Of a stretch of 6,834 bases of DNA, positions 5,021 to 6,834 are shown piece after piece; the first letter of the stretch is position 1; every line of letters begins with the position of its first letter. Both the position numbers and the translations under genes were made by a program. Under the pieces are notes generated by a model that saw only the letters and a program-made list of their open reading frames with translations, made no database searches and had not been told where the DNA came from. This stretch comes from Chitinophagaceae bacterium. GTDB taxonomy: Bacteria; Bacteroidota; Bacteroidia; Chitinophagales; Chitinophagaceae. The DNA is taken from positions 1 through 6,834 of the forward strand of contig CANGEZ010000112.1 in assembly GCA_947452875.1 (NCBI GenBank), read 5' to 3'.

Positions 5021-5045
5021 ACAATAATTTCTTGAATTAAAAATA

Positions 5046-5216
5046 CTATTGACCTAAGAAATCTTTGATTTTATCTTTGTGAACCATAGCTTCTTTGAAG
5101 GTATAGGCACCAGATTTAGGACTGCGCAATGTACGAATCACTTTTGTCCAGTTTTTCGCTTCTGCTGCTGCTTTTTGATCTTTAGTTTTAATCGCGGTTT
5201 TAGCTGCTTTTGCCAT
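5046..5216 (-). CDS. DUF4295 protein, probable Bacteroidota-specific ribosomal protein bL38
   Basis: 56 residues from the ATG at 5216 to the TAG at 5046, starting MAKAAKTAIKTKDQKAAAEA and continuing KNWTKVIRTLRSPKSGAYTF, ending KDFLGQ. It is very basic with a Lys/Ala-rich N-terminal half, as expected for an rRNA-binding extension. I recognise it as the DUF4295 family, encoded between rpmG and ftsY across Bacteroidota. I recall that the Flavobacterium johnsoniae 70S structure revealed a new large-subunit protein, bL38, and I believe it is this family; that link is from memory. Gene spacing is 64 bp after rpmG and 101 bp before ftsY. The A-rich leader lacks a Shine-Dalgarno. Its size makes it easy to miss in automatic gene calling. 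Confidence 0.9.
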   Translation of the reverse strand: MAKAAKTAIKTKDQKAAAEAKNWTKVIRTLRSPKSGAYTFKEAMVHKDKIKDFLGQ

Positions 5217-5280
5217 TGTTGTTATTTTGATGATTTACAAATAGATACAATACATGTATCTGTATCAATAAATCGATTTG

Positions 5281-5463
5281 TTATTTAATTTCTTTGTGAA
5301 CTGTAACCTTTTTTAGGATAGAGTTATACTTTTTCAACTCCATACGTTCTGGAGTATTTTTTTTGTTCTTGTTGGTAATGTAACGGCTTGTACCCGGCTG
5401 ACCACTGGTCTTGTGCTCGGTACACTCCAAAATCACCTGAACCCTGTTACCTTTCTTTGCCAT
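5281..5463 (-). CDS. rpmG: 50S ribosomal protein bL33
   Basis: 60 residues, MAKKGNRVQVILECTEHKT then SRYITNKNKKNTPERMELKKYN and KKVTVHKEIK. This is the typical bL33 layout: a short beta protein on the large subunit near the E site. Only one cysteine (Cys14) is present, so the four-cysteine zinc ribbon of C+ paralogues is absent; this is the zinc-independent type. It starts 21 bp after the rpmB stop and is co-transcribed with it. Confidence 0.97.
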   Translation of the reverse strand: MAKKGNRVQVILECTEHKTSGQPGTSRYITNKNKKNTPERMELKKYNSILKKVTVHKEIK

Positions 5464-5484
5464 TTTTTATTGTTTTAACACTGA

Positions 5485-5721
5485 TTAAATTTTTTCACCT
5501 GCAGCACGTAATTCTTTTACTACACTGTATAAACCATTTTTATTGATGGTTCTAATAGCTTCTGAAGACAATTTCAATGTAACCCATTTGTCTTCTTCAG
5601 CCAAAAAGTAACGCTTGGTTTGTAAATTTGGTAAAAACCTGCGTTTTGTTTTGATGTTGGAGTGAGAAACCTTATTACCTGTAATTGGTTTCTTACCCGT
5701 TAATTGACATACTCTAGCCAT
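5485..5721 (-). CDS. rpmB: 50S ribosomal protein bL28
   Basis: 78 residues, MARVCQLTGKKPITGNKVSHSN, then KTKRRFLPNLQTKRYF, and WVTLKLSSEAIRTINKNGL. These are the conserved features of bL28, a large-subunit protein needed for late assembly. It is the first gene of the minus-strand operon rpmB-rpmG-DUF4295-ftsY, with a good promoter whose -7 box ends 19 bp before the ATG. AAGGA lies just upstream of the ATG but with only 3 nt spacing, too close for normal Shine-Dalgarno pairing. Confidence 0.97.
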   Translation of the reverse strand: MARVCQLTGKKPITGNKVSHSNIKTKRRFLPNLQTKRYFLAEEDKWVTLKLSSEAIRTINKNGLYSVVKELRAAGEKI

Positions 5722-5740
5722 GTTCCTTATTTTTGGACGG

Positions 5741-5770
5741 CAAAGGTAGGGAATTAACTGAATAAATAAA
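5741..5770 (-). promoter_or_regulatory. Promoter of the rpmB-rpmG-DUF4295-ftsY operon
   Basis: On the minus strand, TACCTTTG (rc of 5741-5748) is a perfect TAnnTTTG -7 box. TTTA (rc of 5767-5770) sits 18 nt upstream as a near-match to the TTTG -33 element. The transcript would begin near 5734, with a leader of about 12-13 nt before the rpmB ATG. Confidence 0.75.
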
Positions 5771-5785
5771 GTTTCATGTAAAGTA

Positions 5786-5806
5786 TTTTTCCAAAACGTG
5801 GAAAAA
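5786..5806. promoter_or_regulatory. Inverted repeat in the rpmB/osmC divergent region
   Basis: TTTTTCCA (5786-5793) and TGGAAAAA (5799-5806) are perfect 8-bp arms around AAACG. The element lies 16 bp upstream of the rpmB -33 element and 54 bp upstream of the OsmC-family start, so it could bind a dimeric regulator acting on either gene. No regulator is suggested by the sequence itself. Confidence 0.4.
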
Positions 5807-5859
5807 AATCCGTTCTTTCCAGAGATTTGTTCTAAAATCTTAATAAATCAGCTAAGAAT

Positions 5860-6267
5860 ATGCACAAAATTACAACCAAACACTTAGAAAATTTTGCATT
5901 TGAATCAACAATTGATGCTTTTAAATTCAAAATGGACAGTTCTGATGCGCCTACCGGATCTGGCGCCCCCAGCCCAAAAAAACTGATGCTCTCCGCTTTA
6001 GCAGGTTGTACGGGAATTGATGTAGTGTCGATTTTGCAAAAAATGAAAGTCGATTTTATTGACTTTTCAATTGATATCGAGGCCTCTTTAACAGAAGAAC
6101 ATCCAAAAATTTACGACAAAGTTTCAATTGTTTATTCCATAAAAGTTTCAGAAACAGACAAGCCTAAAGTAGAAAGAGCCGTGCTATTGTCTAAAGAAAA
6201 ATACTGCGGTGTAAGTGCAATGTTTGGTTATTTCGCAGCAATTACATGGAGAATTAATTTCCTTTAA
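5860..6267 (+). CDS. OsmC-family peroxidase-like protein (YhfA-like)
   Basis: 135 residues. The family reduces organic hydroperoxides through a cysteine pair in a dimeric cytoplasmic fold. Cys50 in SALAGCTGIDVV, within the long central helix, is the peroxidatic position, and Cys116 in EKYCGVSAMF the resolving one; both are present. The segment PTGSGAPSPKKLMLSALAGC is characteristic of the OsmC/YhfA branch. The substrate cannot be told from sequence; this branch is less well characterised than Ohr and OsmC proper. The ATG at 5860 leaves a 138-bp divergent gap to rpmB containing an inverted repeat; TTTG at 5826-5829 is present but no convincing -7 box follows. The stop lies 14 bp inside the converging transporter gene. 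Confidence 0.92.
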   Translation: MHKITTKHLENFAFESTIDAFKFKMDSSDAPTGSGAPSPKKLMLSALAGCTGIDVVSILQKMKVDFIDFSIDIEASLTEEHPKIYDKVSIVYSIKVSETDKPKVERAVLLSKEKYCGVSAMFGYFAAITWRINFL

Positions 6268-6834
6268 TTCTTACTGGGCTTAAGATTATCCTTACCATTT
6301 GAAGCAATACTGCTAATACGATAAATCCAACGCCTATGTAAAAATGAACACTTAACATATTGTGCTCTTTAAAAATAAAAAAAGCCAATAATACACCATA
6401 AACAGGCTCTAGATTGTAAGTTAGATTTTGAGTAAATGCTGATATTTTTTTCAAAGATTGCAATTGCAAATCAAAGGCAATAACGGTACAAAAAACGCTC
6501 AATACCAAAAGCCAAATCCAGTCTGTTCCTGAAGGCCAAAAATAGGCCGGACTGAACTTCATGAAATAAAAAGGCAAGAAGCAACTAAGCAATAACAATC
6601 CCCCTGCAAACTCAAACAGAATCAATGTTTCGGCAGAAAAATTATTCAACAATCTTTTGTTGTAAATTGGAAATAACGCGCTTCCAAAAGCAGAGATGAC
6701 TCCGAAAATAATACCCACTTGAAATTGTGGATGAAAATCAAAAATAATATAGATACCTATAATAGCAAGTAAGCCCAAAATCAATTCTACCACCACAATT
6801 TTCTTATTCAATATAATCGGCTCTAGCAACGCTG
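6254..6834 (-). CDS. EamA/DMT-family transporter, C-terminal part (5' end beyond window)
   Basis: The minus-strand frame is open from the window edge to the TAA at 6254: 192 complete codons. The first visible residues, ALLEPI, match the motif at the end of the first EamA repeat, so this is an internal point of the protein and the TTG at 6829 is not a start. Six hydrophobic segments follow (for example VVELILGLLAIIGIYIIF and WIWLLVLSVFCTVIAFDLQL), with the second repeat's NLEPVYGVLLAFFIFKEH near the end. That internal echo of the LEP motif, and a conserved Glu in the final FKE, support two tandem EamA domains. DMT proteins are inner-membrane exporters or permeases of metabolites; the substrate is unknown. 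Its 3' end overlaps that of the OsmC-family gene tail to tail by 14 bp. Confidence 0.9.
   Translation of the reverse strand, partial: ALLEPIILNKKIVVVELILGLLAIIGIYIIFDFHPQFQVGIIFGVISAFGSALFPIYNKRLLNNFSAETLILFEFAGGLLLLSCFLPFYFMKFSPAYFWPSGTDWIWLLVLSVFCTVIAFDLQLQSLKKISAFTQNLTYNLEPVYGVLLAFFIFKEHNMLSVHFYIGVGFIVLAVLLQMVRIILSPVRIKGN

Noticed and set aside
5079..5288. Plus-strand open frame of 69 codons
   Set aside because: Antisense to the DUF4295 gene and the end of rpmG; Cys/Phe-rich composition typical of the complement of Lys-rich genes.

Overview
The window looks like chromosomal DNA from a low-GC member of the Bacteroidota, most likely near the Chitinophagaceae (the family assignment is inference). 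Evidence: several promoters fit the Bacteroidota pattern (TTTG, about 18-19 nt, TAnnTTTG); start codons are preceded by A-rich sequence rather than Shine-Dalgarno motifs; the run rpmB-rpmG-DUF4295-ftsY is a Bacteroidota gene order; and the intergenic DNA carries repeat types common in that phylum.

Left part (1-1833). On the minus strand lie an XRE/S24 peptidase-type repressor with a complete Ser-Lys dyad and, downstream of it, the single-stranded DNA-binding protein gene ssb, cut by the window edge. The repressor gene has a perfect -7 box placed between two similar dyads, which suggests autoregulation. The 264 bp between the two genes and the 382 bp to the next plus-strand gene hold short repeats.

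Middle (1834-3975). A plus-strand cluster encodes a four-helix membrane protein (cytochrome b-like in some annotations), the nucleotidase SurE, and a 100-residue membrane protein whose start overlaps the surE stop. A 560 bp gene-free stretch follows. It contains a 30-bp-arm hairpin built from 9-bp units, a second 9-bp tandem repeat of unrelated sequence, a strong bidirectional terminator and an AT-rich inverted repeat.

Right part (3976-6834). The minus-strand operon reads rpmB (bL28), rpmG (bL33), a 56-residue DUF4295 protein (probably ribosomal protein bL38) and ftsY (SRP receptor). A terminator-like hairpin that pairs fully only in the transcribed strand separates the ribosomal genes from ftsY. 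Divergent from rpmB is an OsmC-family peroxidase, whose 3' end overlaps by 14 bp that of a converging, truncated EamA transporter gene.

Most genes are ordinary housekeeping genes and I see no defence system, prophage, insertion sequence, CRISPR array or tRNA. The most interesting material is the paired operator-like dyads, the 9-bp-period intergenic repeats, and the attenuator-like hairpin inside the ribosomal protein-ftsY operon.
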